A stretch of DNA of 48,719 bases, from NCBI GenBank assembly GCA_017934425.1, contig JAGBJO010000051.1, positions 1 to 48,719 of the forward strand, in the 5' to 3' direction. Below are positions 41,315-48,719 of the stretch, one piece after another. Within the stretch, counting starts at the first letter, position 1. The number at the start of each line of letters is the position of its first letter. The notes beneath the pieces were generated by a model that did not search any database, was not told the DNA's origin, and worked only from the letters and a program-made list of their open reading frames with translations. This DNA is from Ruminococcus sp. Lineage in GTDB: Bacteria > Bacillota > Clostridia > Oscillospirales > Ruminococcaceae. The position numbers and the translations under genes were made by a program.

Positions 41315-41518
41315 ATGCAGATCACAAAGGAAACTGTTATCGGAGATATCCTCGACGTTGATTTCGAGGTTGCACCTCTGTTCCTTGAAATAGGTATGCA
41401 CTGCCTGGGCTGCCCTGCTTCAAGAGGAGAGACTATCGAGCAGGCTTGTGCCGTTCATGGTACTGATCCTGATGCCCTCGTAGCAAAGCTCAACGAGCAT
41501 TTTGCACAGAAGGCATAA
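41315..41518 (+). CDS. DUF1858-domain redox-disulfide protein
   Basis: 67-aa protein consisting of a DUF1858 domain: ITKETVIGDILDVDFEVAPLF, then MHCLGCPASRGETIEQAC with a CxxC pair (about residues 28-31), and a final helix. The family is described as hybrid-cluster-protein-associated and is related to the N-terminus of ScdA/RIC proteins that repair iron-sulfur or di-iron centres. The start at 41315 follows AAAGGAGTGAT. A hairpin (CTGACC/GGTCAG, 41253-41272) precedes it. Confidence 0.88.
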   Translation: MQITKETVIGDILDVDFEVAPLFLEIGMHCLGCPASRGETIEQACAVHGTDPDALVAKLNEHFAQKA

Positions 41519-41553
41519 GCGCTCCTGTCGAACGCAATGCCCCAACCGGGCGG

Positions 41554-41628
41554 AAGGCTCTGTGAGCCTTGATGTAAAAGACGCAGCGTGTCGGTTTTCG
41601 GCACGCTGTAATTATTTGAGAATAATTA
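41554..41628 (+). other. Three consecutive hairpins before trmK-nif3
   Basis: AAGGCTC/GAGCCTT (41554-41570, 3-base loop), CAGCGTG/CACGCTG (41584-41608, extended by inner pairs) and TAATTATT/AATAATTA (41609-41628, TGAG loop). None is followed by a T-run. This 150-base gap has no promoter I can support. Confidence 0.5.
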
Positions 41629-41667
41629 TCCGTAACAGCCGTTGCGGACTATGGAAGGTTGTTGGAT

Positions 41668-43119
41668 ATGCTTGATAAGAGATTGCAAAAGTGCGCTGAC
41701 CTGGTATCAGGTGAGGGCATCGTATGCGACGTTGGTACTGACCACGCTCTGCTTGCCGCTGAACTGATAAATTCCGGCAAATGCAGCAAGGTCATCGCCT
41801 CGGACGTTAAGGAAGGGCCGCTACTGGCTGCTGCCAAGACTGTAAAAAAGTACGGCATCAGCAATAAGGTTCAGCTTATACTCTCTGACGGTCTGAAGGA
41901 CGTTCCCCTGAAAGGCGTGTCGGACGTTGTCATCGCAGGAATGGGCGGAGAAACTATCGCTGAGATAATCCGCTGCGCTGACCGCCGTGAACACACCAAT
42001 ATACGGTGGATACTCCAGCCGATGACCAAGCCGGAGGTTCTGCGAAAGTGTATCTACGATATGAAGCTGTGCATCACTGAGGAGTACGTAGTCCTTGAGG
42101 ATAAGAAGATGTACGTGGTGATGTGTGCGGAGCATAATCCGGACTGCCGCAGACTTTCCGAGTTCGACGCTATTTACGGTTTCTTCGACAATGATGATAC
42201 CCTTGCCGAAAATTATCGCAACCGGCTGGCAAACCGCTATGACAATGTTGCCCTTACCCTTTCCGATGCCGGATATCGTGAGGAGGGTATCCACAACAAC
42301 GCTATCGCCTACAAGCTTCGCAATGGCTCGCAGCCTGTAGAGATCAGCAAGATCTACAGCTATCTTGATTCCATATGTCCTTTCAGCACCCAGGAAAAAT
42401 GGGATAATTCCGGCTGGCTGGTTGAGTCGGCGACCCGTGAGGCGGAGACGGTTATCCTGAGCCTTGACATTACCAATGCTGCGGTAAATGAGGCTGCAAG
42501 CAAGCTGTCGAACCTTATCATTTCCCACCACCCAGTAATTTTCGACCCTATCAAGCGTGTAAGCGCCGGCGATCCGGTACATAAACTGGTGTACAACAAT
42601 ATTTCTGCGATTTGTATGCACACCAATCTGGACATAGCTCCCGGTGGAACAAATGGCGTAATACTGCGAAAATTCCTGCATAGCTACCGTATCGAGGGCG
42701 AGCCGGAGCATTTCGAGGAACTGGGCGGCGACCTGAATCTTGGCTGGATAGTTAACCTGACCGACGAGGTGGATATTCGTGATTTTGCAAGGGAAATGAA
42801 GAAAATTTTCGGCTGTCCGCTGGTTCGTTTCACCTCCGGTATACGCCGCAAATTACGCAGGATCGCCTTTTGTTCCGGTTCTGGCGGATCAATGCTTTCC
42901 CTGGCTATGCAGAAGGGGTGCGATGCACTTGTGACAGGTGATGTGAAGCATGACGTGTGGATCAGCGCCCAAAATACTGGCTTTGCACTGTTTGACTGCG
43001 GACATTTCCACACGGAAAACCCGGTTCTAATTGAGCTTCGCCGTGCGCTGGAGGAGAAGTTCCCCCAGCTTGATGTGGAGATCGCAGAGAGTTCGACCGA
43101 CCCCTGCGATTATGTGTGA
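41668..43119 (+). CDS. Fusion of tRNA m1A22 methyltransferase (TrmK) and Nif3-like protein
   Basis: 483-aa protein made of two parts that are separate adjacent genes (yqfN/trmK and yqfO) in Bacillus. Residues 1 to about 220: TrmK methyltransferase with LVSGEGIVCDVGTDHALLAA (SAM loop), GMGGETI and LQPM, which methylates A22 of tRNA. Residues about 224-483: Nif3 domain with WDNSGWLV, ISHHPVIF, HTNLDIAPGG and DCGHFHTENP, whose His/Asp residues bind two metal ions. I see one open frame with no stop or frameshift at the join. ATG 41668 is chosen because GGAAGG lies 9 bases upstream. Nif3 function is unsettled. Confidence 0.9.
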   Translation: MLDKRLQKCADLVSGEGIVCDVGTDHALLAAELINSGKCSKVIASDVKEGPLLAAAKTVKKYGISNKVQLILSDGLKDVPLKGVSDVVIAGMGGETIAEIIRCADRREHTNIRWILQPMTKPEVLRKCIYDMKLCITEEYVVLEDKKMYVVMCAEHNPDCRRLSEFDAIYGFFDNDDTLAENYRNRLANRYDNVALTLSDAGYREEGIHNNAIAYKLRNGSQPVEISKIYSYLDSICPFSTQEKWDNSGWLVESATREAETVILSLDITNAAVNEAASKLSNLIISHHPVIFDPIKRVSAGDPVHKLVYNNISAICMHTNLDIAPGGTNGVILRKFLHSYRIEGEPEHFEELGGDLNLGWIVNLTDEVDIRDFAREMKKIFGCPLVRFTSGIRRKLRRIAFCSGSGGSMLSLAMQKGCDALVTGDVKHDVWISAQNTGFALFDCGHFHTENPVLIELRRALEEKFPQLDVEIAESSTDPCDYV

Positions 43120-43934
43120 TGGGTGCGCTCATATGCCCGGTATGCGGAGAAAACCTCAGTATATCGGGAAAAAGCTACCTCTGCCCTAACCGTCACTGTT
43201 TCGACTGCGCCCGGAGTGGATATGTAAATCTTTTACAGTCCACCGGCAGCGGAGTTCACGGCGATAACAAGCTTATGGTGCAGGCGAGGAGGGCGTTTCT
43301 GGACAAGGGCTTCTACAGTCCGCTTGCGGAGGAACTCTGCCGGACGGTGGGAAGTTTTGCGAAAAATGGCGATACTCTCCTTGATGCTGGCTGTGGAGAG
43401 GGGTACTATACCTCCCTCGTCAGAGCAAATTTTGACCGGTCAGATATTGCGGTGAATATGATCGGAATTGACATTTCCAAGACTGCTGTGGACTATGCAG
43501 CAAAACGTGAGAAGAACGTTACTTTTGCTGCTGCCAGCATATTTTCAATGCCGGTAGGTGACTGTTCATGCGATATTCTTATGACACTGTTTGCACCATA
43601 CTGCGGCGAAGAATTCCTGAGAGTACTGAAACCTGGTGGAATTATGGTAATGGTGATTCCCTCCGAAAACCATCTCTGGGAACTGAAATCGGCAATATAC
43701 GACCGTCCGTACAAGAATGAAGTGAAACCCTATGAACTGGACGGCTTCACATTTCTGAAAAGCAAACGTGTCAGCTTTGACATGAAACTGAACTGTGCTG
43801 AGGACATTCGCAGTCTTTTCTCCATGACACCGTACTACTACAAAACCGGCAAAACCGAACAGTCCCGGCTTGAAGCGCTGGAACATCTTACTACTCAGGC
43901 AGACTTTGAAATTCTATCCTACCGCAAAAACTGA
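43119..43934 (+). CDS. rlmA: 23S rRNA m1G745/748 methyltransferase RlmA-type
   Basis: 271-aa SAM methyltransferase with an N-terminal zinc finger (CPVC, then CPNRHCFDCARSGYVNLL) and a Rossmann core with LDAGCGEGYY, IGIDISK and LFAPYC. It methylates N1 of a guanine in helix 35 of 23S rRNA; RlmAI versus RlmAII cannot be told from sequence here. The ATG overlaps the fusion gene stop (TGATG), so translation is coupled. Confidence 0.92.
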   Translation: MGALICPVCGENLSISGKSYLCPNRHCFDCARSGYVNLLQSTGSGVHGDNKLMVQARRAFLDKGFYSPLAEELCRTVGSFAKNGDTLLDAGCGEGYYTSLVRANFDRSDIAVNMIGIDISKTAVDYAAKREKNVTFAAASIFSMPVGDCSCDILMTLFAPYCGEEFLRVLKPGGIMVMVIPSENHLWELKSAIYDRPYKNEVKPYELDGFTFLKSKRVSFDMKLNCAEDIRSLFSMTPYYYKTGKTEQSRLEALEHLTTQADFEILSYRKN

Positions 43935-43994
43935 CTTGCATTTTCTGAAATTACAGACCAGATATTGTGGAAAATTTAGCAAAGGAATGATACT

Positions 43995-45746
43995 ATGGCT
44001 CTTGACGGAGCGTTTCTCTACGCAGTTAAAAGCGAACTGACACCGCTGATCGGCGGCAGGGTGGAGAAGATCCACCAGCCCTCCCGTGAGGAAGTGGTCA
44101 TATCCATAAGAACTCGCCAGGGCAGCAAAAAGCTCTATATTTCGGCAAATGCCGGCAGTGCAAGAGTTCACATCACCGAGAAATCCGTGGATAACCCCCA
44201 GACACCGCCCATGTTCTGTATGCTCCTGCGAAAGCGCCTGGGCAGCGGAAAACTCATCGCTATCCGCCAGGACGGTCTGGAGCGAATCCTGTTCCTGGAC
44301 TTTGAGTGCGTGAACGAACTGGGCGACATCGTGACCGTCACCCTCGCCTGCGAGATCATGGGACGCTGCTCGAACCTCATCGTCATCAGCCAGGAAGGAA
44401 AGGTCATCGACAGCATCAAGCGAGTTGACGAGGAAATGTCACGGCAGCGCCTTGTTCTGCCGGGAATGACCTACACCCTGCCGCCCCGTGACGACCGCCT
44501 CTGCTTCCTGGACGCTCAGCCGGAGGAAATAGTCAGCCGCCTGCGTAGCGTTGGCCAGCTTGAACTTTCTAAGGCACTTATCCGTGTATTTGAAGGAATA
44601 TCGCCAATTCTGGCAAGGGAATGGGCTTACTTCGCCGGACGTGGCGAGCATCTCCAGAGCGATACGGTGGACGGCGACCAGCTCGATCGACTGCTTTTCA
44701 TCATCAAGCGAACCCGTGAACAGCTTACTGAGGGTAAGTGCTGCTTCTCAGTGGTCAGCGACAAGGACGGTATGCTCAAGGACTTCAGCTTCATTCGCCT
44801 GAGCCAGTTCGGAACGCTGATGTATACCCGTGAACTGCCCACAGCGTCGGCGGTTCTGGACTACTTCTTCTACGAGCGTGACCAGGCTGCCCGGACAAAA
44901 CAGCGTGCAAACGACCTTTTCAAGCTGCTGGTGAACCTGACAGAGCGCACGTCCCGACGAATAAACGTGCAGCGTGAGGAACTGGGAGCGTGCGCCGAAA
45001 AGGAAAGGTTCAAGCTCTGGGGCGACCTTATCTCAGCGAATATGTACAGGCTGCAAAAGGGCGATTCTTCGGCAGTTCTGGAGAATTTTTATGAGGAGGA
45101 CTGCCCACAGGTCACCATAGAACTTGACAAGCGCAAAACTCCAGCACAGAACGCACAACATTATTACAATGAGTATAAAAAGCGCGTTACCGCCGAGGAA
45201 AAACTCACCGACCAGATCAGCCGTGGCGAGGAGGAACTGCAATACCTGGACAGCGTTTTCGATGCGCTGACAAGAGCCTCCTCCGGTAACGACATCACCC
45301 AGCTTCGCCTTGAACTGAGTGAGCAGGGGTATATCCGCAGCACTTCCGGCAAGACTAAGCCCCCGAAAGCGCTGCCGCCAATTGAGTATCGTTCCAGCGA
45401 CGGGTATACCATTCTTGTGGGACGAAACAATCACCAGAATGACCAGCTATCTCTGAAATTTGCCGAAAAATCGGATATCTGGCTGCATACCCAGACCATT
45501 ACCGGTTCTCACGTCATTATAGTCACCGAGGGCGAAACTCCTCCCGACAGGACTATCGAGGAGGCGGCGATAATTGCGGCGGTCAACAGTCGTGGACGAA
45601 ATTCAACGCTTGTGCCGGTGGACTACTGCCTTGCTAAATTTGTTAAGAAACCCTCTGGCGCTAAGCCCGGAAAGGTGATCTTCACCAACTACAGCACCGC
45701 TTTCGTAAAGCCCGATGCGGAACTTGCTGATAAACTGAAAGTATAA
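43995..45746 (+). CDS. rqcH: Ribosome quality-control protein RqcH (NFACT family)
   Basis: 583-aa NFACT protein, long annotated as fibronectin-binding protein, now known in Bacillus to add C-terminal Ala tails to nascent chains on stalled 50S subunits. NFACT-N: MALDGAFLYAVKSEL, IHQPSREEVV, PMFCMLLRKRL. A central coiled coil lies about residues 370-430 (AQHYYNEYKKRVTAEEKL). NFACT-R: DGYTILVGRNNHQND, DIWLHTQTITGSHVI and SRGRNSTLVPVDYC. Length and domains are complete. AAAGGAATG precedes the ATG. Confidence 0.94.
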   Translation: MALDGAFLYAVKSELTPLIGGRVEKIHQPSREEVVISIRTRQGSKKLYISANAGSARVHITEKSVDNPQTPPMFCMLLRKRLGSGKLIAIRQDGLERILFLDFECVNELGDIVTVTLACEIMGRCSNLIVISQEGKVIDSIKRVDEEMSRQRLVLPGMTYTLPPRDDRLCFLDAQPEEIVSRLRSVGQLELSKALIRVFEGISPILAREWAYFAGRGEHLQSDTVDGDQLDRLLFIIKRTREQLTEGKCCFSVVSDKDGMLKDFSFIRLSQFGTLMYTRELPTASAVLDYFFYERDQAARTKQRANDLFKLLVNLTERTSRRINVQREELGACAEKERFKLWGDLISANMYRLQKGDSSAVLENFYEEDCPQVTIELDKRKTPAQNAQHYYNEYKKRVTAEEKLTDQISRGEEELQYLDSVFDALTRASSGNDITQLRLELSEQGYIRSTSGKTKPPKALPPIEYRSSDGYTILVGRNNHQNDQLSLKFAEKSDIWLHTQTITGSHVIIVTEGETPPDRTIEEAAIIAAVNSRGRNSTLVPVDYCLAKFVKKPSGAKPGKVIFTNYSTAFVKPDAELADKLKV

Positions 45747-45747
45747 T

Positions 45748-46266
45748 ATGCGGCTCACCGGAGAATTTTTCCGCCGTGACGTTCTTGAAGCCGCACCTGA
45801 TCTGGTGGGAAAGCTGATAGTGCGGAAAATGCCGGACGGAACGCTCCTGAAAGCACGTATCACCGAGACTGAGGCGTACCGTGGGCAGGAGGACAAGGCG
45901 TGCCATGCATCAAAGGGACGGACGAAGCGCACAGAGCTGCTTTTCGGGCAAAGCGGCGTGTACTACGTCTACCTGTGCTACGGCATACACTGGCTGATGA
46001 ATGTGGTCACAGGCGAGCCAGAGCAGCCCCAGGGTATACTTATCCGCTGCTGTCAGGGGTACGAAGGCCCTGCACGGCTTACGAAGTACTTGCAGGTCGA
46101 TAGCAGTTTCAATGGCGTACTACTTGATGGCTGCGAGGATCTGTGGTTCGAGGACGACGGTTTCAAGCCAGGGATAACTACTGCGCCGAGAGTGGGTATC
46201 GACTACGCCGGCGAACCGTGGAAAAGCAAACCCTGGCGGTTTATTGCGGAAAGGAGCGGATCATGA
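45748..46266 (+). CDS. DNA-3-methyladenine glycosylase (AAG/MPG family)
   Basis: 172-aa glycosylase removing alkylated purines from DNA. Family motifs: DLVGKLIVRK, ITETEAYRGQEDKACHA (catalytic Glu region), GRTKRTELLFG, GVYYVYLCYGIHWLMNVV and the C-terminal PRVGIDYAGE with WRF. It begins one base after the RqcH stop. It overlaps the following AraC gene by ATGA. Slightly shorter than the usual 190-210 residues but with all core segments. Confidence 0.93.
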   Translation: MRLTGEFFRRDVLEAAPDLVGKLIVRKMPDGTLLKARITETEAYRGQEDKACHASKGRTKRTELLFGQSGVYYVYLCYGIHWLMNVVTGEPEQPQGILIRCCQGYEGPARLTKYLQVDSSFNGVLLDGCEDLWFEDDGFKPGITTAPRVGIDYAGEPWKSKPWRFIAERSGS

Positions 46267-47042
46267 ACGTTTACAGTGCAGGCTGGGGAAGCGTGTACGG
46301 CAGGGACTACACGTTTTCCGGAAATGTGGGCGACAAAAAGTGGATAATGCTGCTTGCCAGAAGTGCGGTGAAACTTCCGCTGAACGGGCAGATGCTTAGT
46401 TTTCCGCAGAATACAGCCATTCTCTTTGATGAAAAAAGTTCGGCGCAGTTCGGGGCAGATGACGAGATACTGGTCTGTGACTGGCTCTGCTTCGATACCG
46501 AGGGCGACAGCGAGTTCATCGAGTCGCTTTCCCTCGAACCCGGAAAACCCGTCCGCTTTTCGGACTGGGAGTTCATCAGTCAGCTTATCCGCAATATTCA
46601 GGAGGAGTTTTATTCGCTGAATTCCCGGCGTATAAAAATGATGGAGAACCTGCTCAAAACCTTGCTCATCAAGCTTTCCGATGCAGGTATGCCGGGGGAC
46701 AACTCCACCCAGGCTATAGACCCGCACTATACCTCACTTGCGGAACTGCGTGAGAAGATATACCGCAACCCACAGATGAAGTGGAATGTGGACACAATGG
46801 CGGCGTATGTGAATATGTCACGCTCCTATTTCCAGCACCTTTATCGGGAAGTATTCGGCGTGTCCTGCATGACGGACGTAATAAGCGGCAAGATCGAGAA
46901 GGCGAAGGAGATACTCAGCGAGACAAGCTGCACCGTATCGCAGGTGTCGGCGATGTGCGGCTATGACAACGAGGAACACTTCATGCGTCAGTTCAAGAAG
47001 CTTGTGGGAATGACACCGACTGCGTACCGGAAAAAAAATTGA
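46263..47042 (+). CDS. AraC-family transcriptional regulator
   Basis: 259-aa regulator with an N-terminal cupin-like sensor region (about residues 1-150) and a C-terminal AraC double helix-turn-helix (about 165-258): WNVDTMAAYVNMSRSYFQHLYREVFG, then SQVSAMCGYDNEEHFMRQFKKLVGMTPTAYRK. The start at 46263 (MNVYSAG) overlaps the glycosylase stop by ATGA, with AAAGGAGCGG upstream. Its ligand and targets are unknown; coupling to a DNA alkylation-repair gene is noteworthy but not proof of a shared function. Confidence 0.88.
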   Translation: MNVYSAGWGSVYGRDYTFSGNVGDKKWIMLLARSAVKLPLNGQMLSFPQNTAILFDEKSSAQFGADDEILVCDWLCFDTEGDSEFIESLSLEPGKPVRFSDWEFISQLIRNIQEEFYSLNSRRIKMMENLLKTLLIKLSDAGMPGDNSTQAIDPHYTSLAELREKIYRNPQMKWNVDTMAAYVNMSRSYFQHLYREVFGVSCMTDVISGKIEKAKEILSETSCTVSQVSAMCGYDNEEHFMRQFKKLVGMTPTAYRKKN

Positions 47043-47098
47043 ATATACTGCATCACAAATTATTTCTGTTATCATGATGCAACATTTTTCGATAACTA

Positions 47099-47127
47099 TT
47101 GACAATTGAATATCATTGTAGTATAAT
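47099..47127 (+). promoter_or_regulatory. Promoter of metK
   Basis: TTGACA (47099-47104), 17-base spacer, TATAAT (47122-47127). It lies about 10 bases before the riboswitch. Confidence 0.88.
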
Positions 47128-47137
47128 AAGTTCATAA

Positions 47138-47230
47138 CCTTATCAAGAGTGGCGGAGGGACAGGTCCTGTGAAGCCCGGCAACCTGATTATCAAGGTGCT
47201 AATTCCTGCGGATTATTCCGGAAGATGAGG
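47138..47230 (+). promoter_or_regulatory. SAM-I (S-box) riboswitch aptamer
   Basis: P1 CCTTATC (47138-47144) with GATGAGG (47224-47230). Conserved core elements are present: CAAGAGTGGCGGAGGGAC, GAAGCCCGGCAACC and AAGGTGCTAATTCC. SAM binding would favour the downstream terminator and reduce metK expression. Confidence 0.95.
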
Positions 47231-47255
47231 AGCGTGAGCTTTTTTCAGAATTCAG

Positions 47256-47280
47256 AGCGTCCGTAAAGGGCGCTTTTTTT
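47256..47280 (+). terminator. Riboswitch-controlled terminator
   Basis: AGCGTCC pairs with GGGCGCT around GTAAA, then a run of seven T. It lies 26 bases after the aptamer and before the metK ribosome site. Confidence 0.88.
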
Positions 47281-47319
47281 GTTGGAATCATGATAAGGAA
47301 CAATAAGGAGGTTTAAACA

Positions 47320-48504
47320 ATGAAGAAGGTATTTTTCACATCGGAGTCCGTTACTGAGGGACATCCCGATAAGATCTGCGATCAGATCTCTGACGCAGTT
47401 CTGGACGCTATGCTTGAGCAGGACGAGAATTCCCGTGTTGCTTGCGAGACTGTAGTTACTACAGGTATGATCATGTGTATGGGTGAGATCTCCACAAAGG
47501 CTAAGGTGGATATCCCTGCTATCGCAAGAAAGGTAGTAGCTGATATCGGCTACGACGGAGCAAAGTACGGTTTCGACGCTCACACCTGTGCAGTACTCAC
47601 AACTATCGACGAGCAGTCACCTGATATCGCAATGGGTGTTAACGAGGCTTACGAGTACAGAGAGCAGGACAACGACAGTGACGGTCTTTCCAATGGCGCA
47701 GGCGACCAGGGTATCATGTTTGGCTATGCCTGCAACGAGACACCTGAGCTGATGCCGCTGCCTATTTCTCTGGCACACAAGCTGGCTCTGAAACTGACAG
47801 AGGTTCGCAAGGACGGCACTCTGCGCTACCTCAGACCCGACGGAAAGTCACAGGTAACTATCGAGTACCACGATGACAAGCCTGTTCGTGTGGATGCAGT
47901 AGTTATTTCCTCACAGCACTCTGCTGATGTTACTCTGGAGCAGCTTCGCAAGGACATCGAGGACGTGGTTATCCGTGCGGTAATTCCTGCTGACCTTATG
48001 GACGAGAATACAAAGATCTACATCAATCCTACAGGCAGATTCGTAGTAGGCGGACCTCAGGGTGACAGCGGTCTGACAGGACGTAAGATCATCGTTGATA
48101 CTTACGGCGGATACTCCCGTCACGGCGGCGGAGCATTCAGCGGTAAGGACCCCACAAAGGTTGACCGCAGCGCCGCATACGCAGCACGTTACATCGCAAA
48201 GAACATCGTAGCAGCAGGACTTGCTGACAAGTGCGAGGTACAGCTTTCATACGCTATTGGCGTAGCACAGCCTATCTCAATTCTTGTAGACACATTCGGC
48301 ACAGGCAAGAAGGACGAGAATGCGCTGTCTGAGGCAGTATCAAAGGTATTTGATCTGCGTCCCTCTGCTATAATCAAGAACCTGAAACTGAGAAAGCCCC
48401 AGTACCGTCAGCTTGCAGCATATGGTCACATGGGACGTGAGGAACTGGGCGTAGCATGGGAGAAAACCGACAAGGTTGACGAACTTCTTGCAGCACTCAA
48501 CTGA
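47320..48504 (+). CDS. metK: S-adenosylmethionine synthetase
   Basis: 394-aa MAT enzyme making SAM from methionine and [26 protein letters not shown] at the start, [13 protein letters not shown] and [19 protein letters not shown] are the family signatures. AAGGAGG precedes the ATG. It is controlled by the S-box upstream. A repeat element begins four bases after its stop codon, so its 3' end probably depends on that repeat for termination. Confidence 0.97.
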   Translation: MKKVFFTSESVTEGHPDKICDQISDAVLDAMLEQDENSRVACETVVTTGMIMCMGEISTKAKVDIPAIARKVVADIGYDGAKYGFDAHTCAVLTTIDEQSPDIAMGVNEAYEYREQDNDSDGLSNGAGDQGIMFGYACNETPELMPLPISLAHKLALKLTEVRKDGTLRYLRPDGKSQVTIEYHDDKPVRVDAVVISSQHSADVTLEQLRKDIEDVVIRAVIPADLMDENTKIYINPTGRFVVGGPQGDSGLTGRKIIVDTYGGYSRHGGGAFSGKDPTKVDRSAAYAARYIAKNIVAAGLADKCEVQLSYAIGVAQPISILVDTFGTGKKDENALSEAVSKVFDLRPSAIIKNLKLRKPQYRQLAAYGHMGREELGVAWEKTDKVDELLAALN

Positions 48505-48507
48505 TTA

Positions 48508-48579
48508 ATAATGCGTAATGCGTAATGCGTAATTGCGCTGAACTCTTTCTTTAGCGGAAGTTTACCGCCGCAGTTCATA
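48508..48579. repeat. Palindromic repeat, TAATGCG family (partial copy 3)
   Basis: ATGCGTAATGCGTAATGCG followed by TTGCGCTGAACTCTTTCTTTAGCGGAAG and CCGCCGCAGTTCATACT. This lines up, with differences, with the reverse complement of the right half of copy 2 (11400-11470). It stops at 48580, where the CTAG element begins; in copy 2 the same point continues as CATACTAAAAC. It contains a hairpin GCGGAAGTTTACCGC that may end metK transcription. Confidence 0.7.
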
Positions 48580-48719
48580 CTAGGGCGTGTTGACACTAAT
48601 CCTAAAGCGCATCTTTTTGGCAGAATTTTACGCATACTGCGTCGATAAAACTTGCCGGGCGACAGCCCGCCTGCATTTTATCTTCTTGTCTGCGTAGAAA
48701 TTCTGCTCAAAAATCTGCG
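48580..48719. repeat. Left part of the CTAG-flanked palindromic mini-element
   Basis: Begins CTAGGGCGTGTTGACAC (48580-48596), the inverse of 126-142. From 48605 to the window end it is base-for-base identical to 1-115. It is inserted into the TAATGCG-family repeat, so it is the younger of the two. The window stops inside the element. Confidence 0.8.

Noticed and set aside
41821..42711. 296-codon minus-strand frame inside the TrmK-Nif3 gene
   Set aside because: Mirror of a strongly conserved coding frame; no motifs or start signals.
1..48719. Identical 115-base ends suggesting a circular plasmid or phage genome
   Set aside because: The content is essential chromosomal genes, and the shared segment lies inside a transposon-like palindrome; a contig cut at a dispersed repeat explains it better.

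Overview
The window reads as chromosomal DNA of a Gram-positive Clostridia-type anaerobe, most probably a Ruminococcus or close Oscillospiraceae relative. This is inferred from the mraZ-to-ftsZ cell-wall cluster order, class B sortases, Thr-rich and Tyr/Asp/Ser-rich secreted proteins, a SAM-I riboswitch before metK, a desulfurase/ThiI pair, RqcH and AGGAGG ribosome sites. I see no rRNA, intact tRNA, CRISPR array, prophage or intact transposase. The first and last 115 bases are identical and lie inside one small inverted-repeat element, so the window is probably a contig cut at a dispersed repeat.

Layout. 357-3924 (minus): zinc/manganese-type ABC importer (binding lipoprotein, ATPase, permease) followed by two paralogous lipoproteins, behind a near-consensus promoter overlapped by a Fur-family box. 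4274-6372 (plus): exodeoxyribonuclease III, then rpsF-ssb-rpsR. 6512-16518 (minus): small membrane proteins, a lipoprotein-like transpeptidase, glgA with a HAD phosphatase, single-chain purL, and mtaB. 16803-19584 (plus): an HPr-like protein without the catalytic His, then cysteine desulfurase and ThiI. 19821-23969 (plus): two class B sortases and a secreted SpoIID-like protein whose motifs are in permuted order.

24334-38194 (plus): dcw cluster mraZ, rsmH, ftsL-like, PASTA-containing class B PBP, murE, mraY, ftsW, murG, an HNH nuclease remnant, murA, ftsQ/divIB, ftsZ. murF, murD, murC, ddl and ftsA are absent here. 38522-43934: a DivIVA-like hendecad coiled-coil protein, a SigH-like sigma factor, a tRNA-like leader, a zinc-ribbon protein, a DUF1858 protein, a TrmK-Nif3 fusion and RlmA. 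43995-48504: RqcH, 3-methyladenine DNA glycosylase, an AraC regulator, and metK under a SAM-I riboswitch.

Most of the window is core metabolism, envelope growth and RNA/ribosome maintenance. The least ordinary parts are the sortase pair with the permuted SpoIID protein, the TrmK-Nif3 fusion, the His-less HPr, the tRNA-like leader at 40881-40946, the HNH remnant inside the dcw cluster, and two palindromic repeat families that sit at gene ends and are nested at the right edge. Promoters are unusually easy to read: most have a 17-bp spacer, and many have an extended -10 (TGN before TATAAT).
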